A stretch of 43,194 nt of DNA. Origin: Oscillospiraceae bacterium (GTDB taxonomy: Bacteria; Bacillota; Clostridia; Oscillospirales; Oscillospiraceae). The first letter of the stretch is position 1. Each line of letters begins with the position of its first letter. Made by a program: the position numbers and the translations under genes. The stretch is from positions 1 to 43,194 of the forward strand of contig JAFUGY010000070.1 of the NCBI GenBank assembly GCA_017469115.1, given 5' to 3'. Below, piece by piece: positions 43,078 through 43,194 of the stretch. The notes under the pieces were generated by a model. That model was given only the letters and a program-made list of their open reading frames with translations, was not told the DNA's origin and did not search any database.

Positions 43078-43194
43078 ACTGGACTAATTTACAACTCTGT
43101 AGTATACTATCTCCAGTAACAAACTGGAGGTCAACATCATGGGAAGAAAAGCAGCTGCTCTTGTTTTGTCTGCAGAGGACAGAGCTTATCTTGA
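43078..43194 (+). mobile_element. Left end of an IS630-family element
   Basis: A TA dinucleotide at 43076-43077 is followed by ACTGGACTAATTTAC, a possible terminal inverted repeat; IS630 elements target TA. The transposase starts 61 nt inside. The right end is outside the window, so the repeat cannot be confirmed. Confidence 0.5.
43139..43194 (+). CDS. IS630-family transposase, N-terminal fragment
   Basis: Eighteen codons are visible, MGRKAAALVLSAEDRAYL, resembling the usual start of IS630-type transposases (basic, then LVLS-x-E-x-R-x-x-L before the first HTH). An ACTGGAGG ribosome site lies 9 nt upstream. The reading frame runs off the window, so catalytic DDE residues cannot be checked. 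Confidence 0.65.
   Translation, partial: MGRKAAALVLSAEDRAYL

Larger units (their letters stand above)
35054..43194. mobile_element. Integrative element (phage-satellite or ICE-like) next to tRNA-Thr, right end outside the window
   Basis: The region starts directly after tRNA-Thr with a tyrosine integrase and holds an excisionase-like protein, ribbon-helix-helix protein, P4-type primase-helicase, small HTH protein and several unknown small genes, nearly all leftward. Base composition drops visibly compared with the his region. No capsid, tail, relaxase or conjugation gene is seen in the visible part, which favours a phage satellite or a remnant over a full prophage or ICE. I found no second copy of the tRNA 3' end, so the other end lies beyond 43194. 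Confidence 0.65.

Overview
The window looks like a chromosome segment from a low-to-moderate GC Firmicute, most likely a Clostridia-class anaerobe. Supporting signs are strong AGGAGG-type ribosome binding sites, HisZ paired with a short HisG, DegV, a CBS-domain inorganic pyrophosphatase, a class B sortase, ECF sigma/anti-sigma pairs, TraX and TrmO, plus TTGACA/TATAAT promoters and U-tailed hairpin terminators. The genus cannot be named from the sequence alone. UAG, UAA and UGA are all used as ordinary stop codons.

Layout. 1-2200: a secreted acidic protein made of two near-identical repeats, then a PfkB-family (KdgK-like) sugar kinase. 2230-4500: a MerR regulator with membrane segments and a zinc ribbon, co-transcribed with a CPBP membrane protease, then a convergent GNAT acetyltransferase. 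4620-13617: one compact operon carrying the whole histidine pathway, hisZ-G-D-C-B-H-A-F-IE-K, ending in a traX-like gene. Nearly all its genes overlap, and one consensus promoter drives it without a T-box leader. 13660-19140: leftward genes for UDP-galactopyranose mutase and a GT2 glycosyltransferase, and a CBS-PPase/DegV/GtrA operon, with a rightward DUF1858 gene between them. 19336-24822: miaB-mutS-CPBP protease-trmO. The miaB frame is interrupted by one in-frame UAG exactly where the conserved aromatic residue before the first cluster cysteine should be. 24894-26524: an ECF sigma/anti-sigma pair. 26656-29962: a thyA-folA-membrane protein-LysM operon. 30136-34712: a secreted sortase B with an added N-terminal domain, a chloramphenicol-acetyltransferase-like gene, a second ECF sigma/anti-sigma-like pair and a CDF metal transporter.

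From 34833 a consensus promoter drives tRNA-Asp and tRNA-Thr. Immediately beyond them starts an integrative element that runs off the right edge: tyrosine integrase, ribbon-helix-helix protein, an AT-rich secreted cargo gene on the opposite strand, an excisionase-like protein, a phage-type small protein, a P4-type primase-helicase, and several small unknown genes. Between the primase and the next gene lies a 23-bp inverted repeat made of tandem 9-mers around an A/T tract, a strong candidate for the element's replication origin. At the far right an IS630-type transposase begins and appears to have cut off the start of an element gene.

The most interesting points are the UAG in miaB, the origin-like repeat beside the primase, the IS-interrupted element, and the duplicated secreted protein. 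No CRISPR array, rRNA or riboswitch was recognised.
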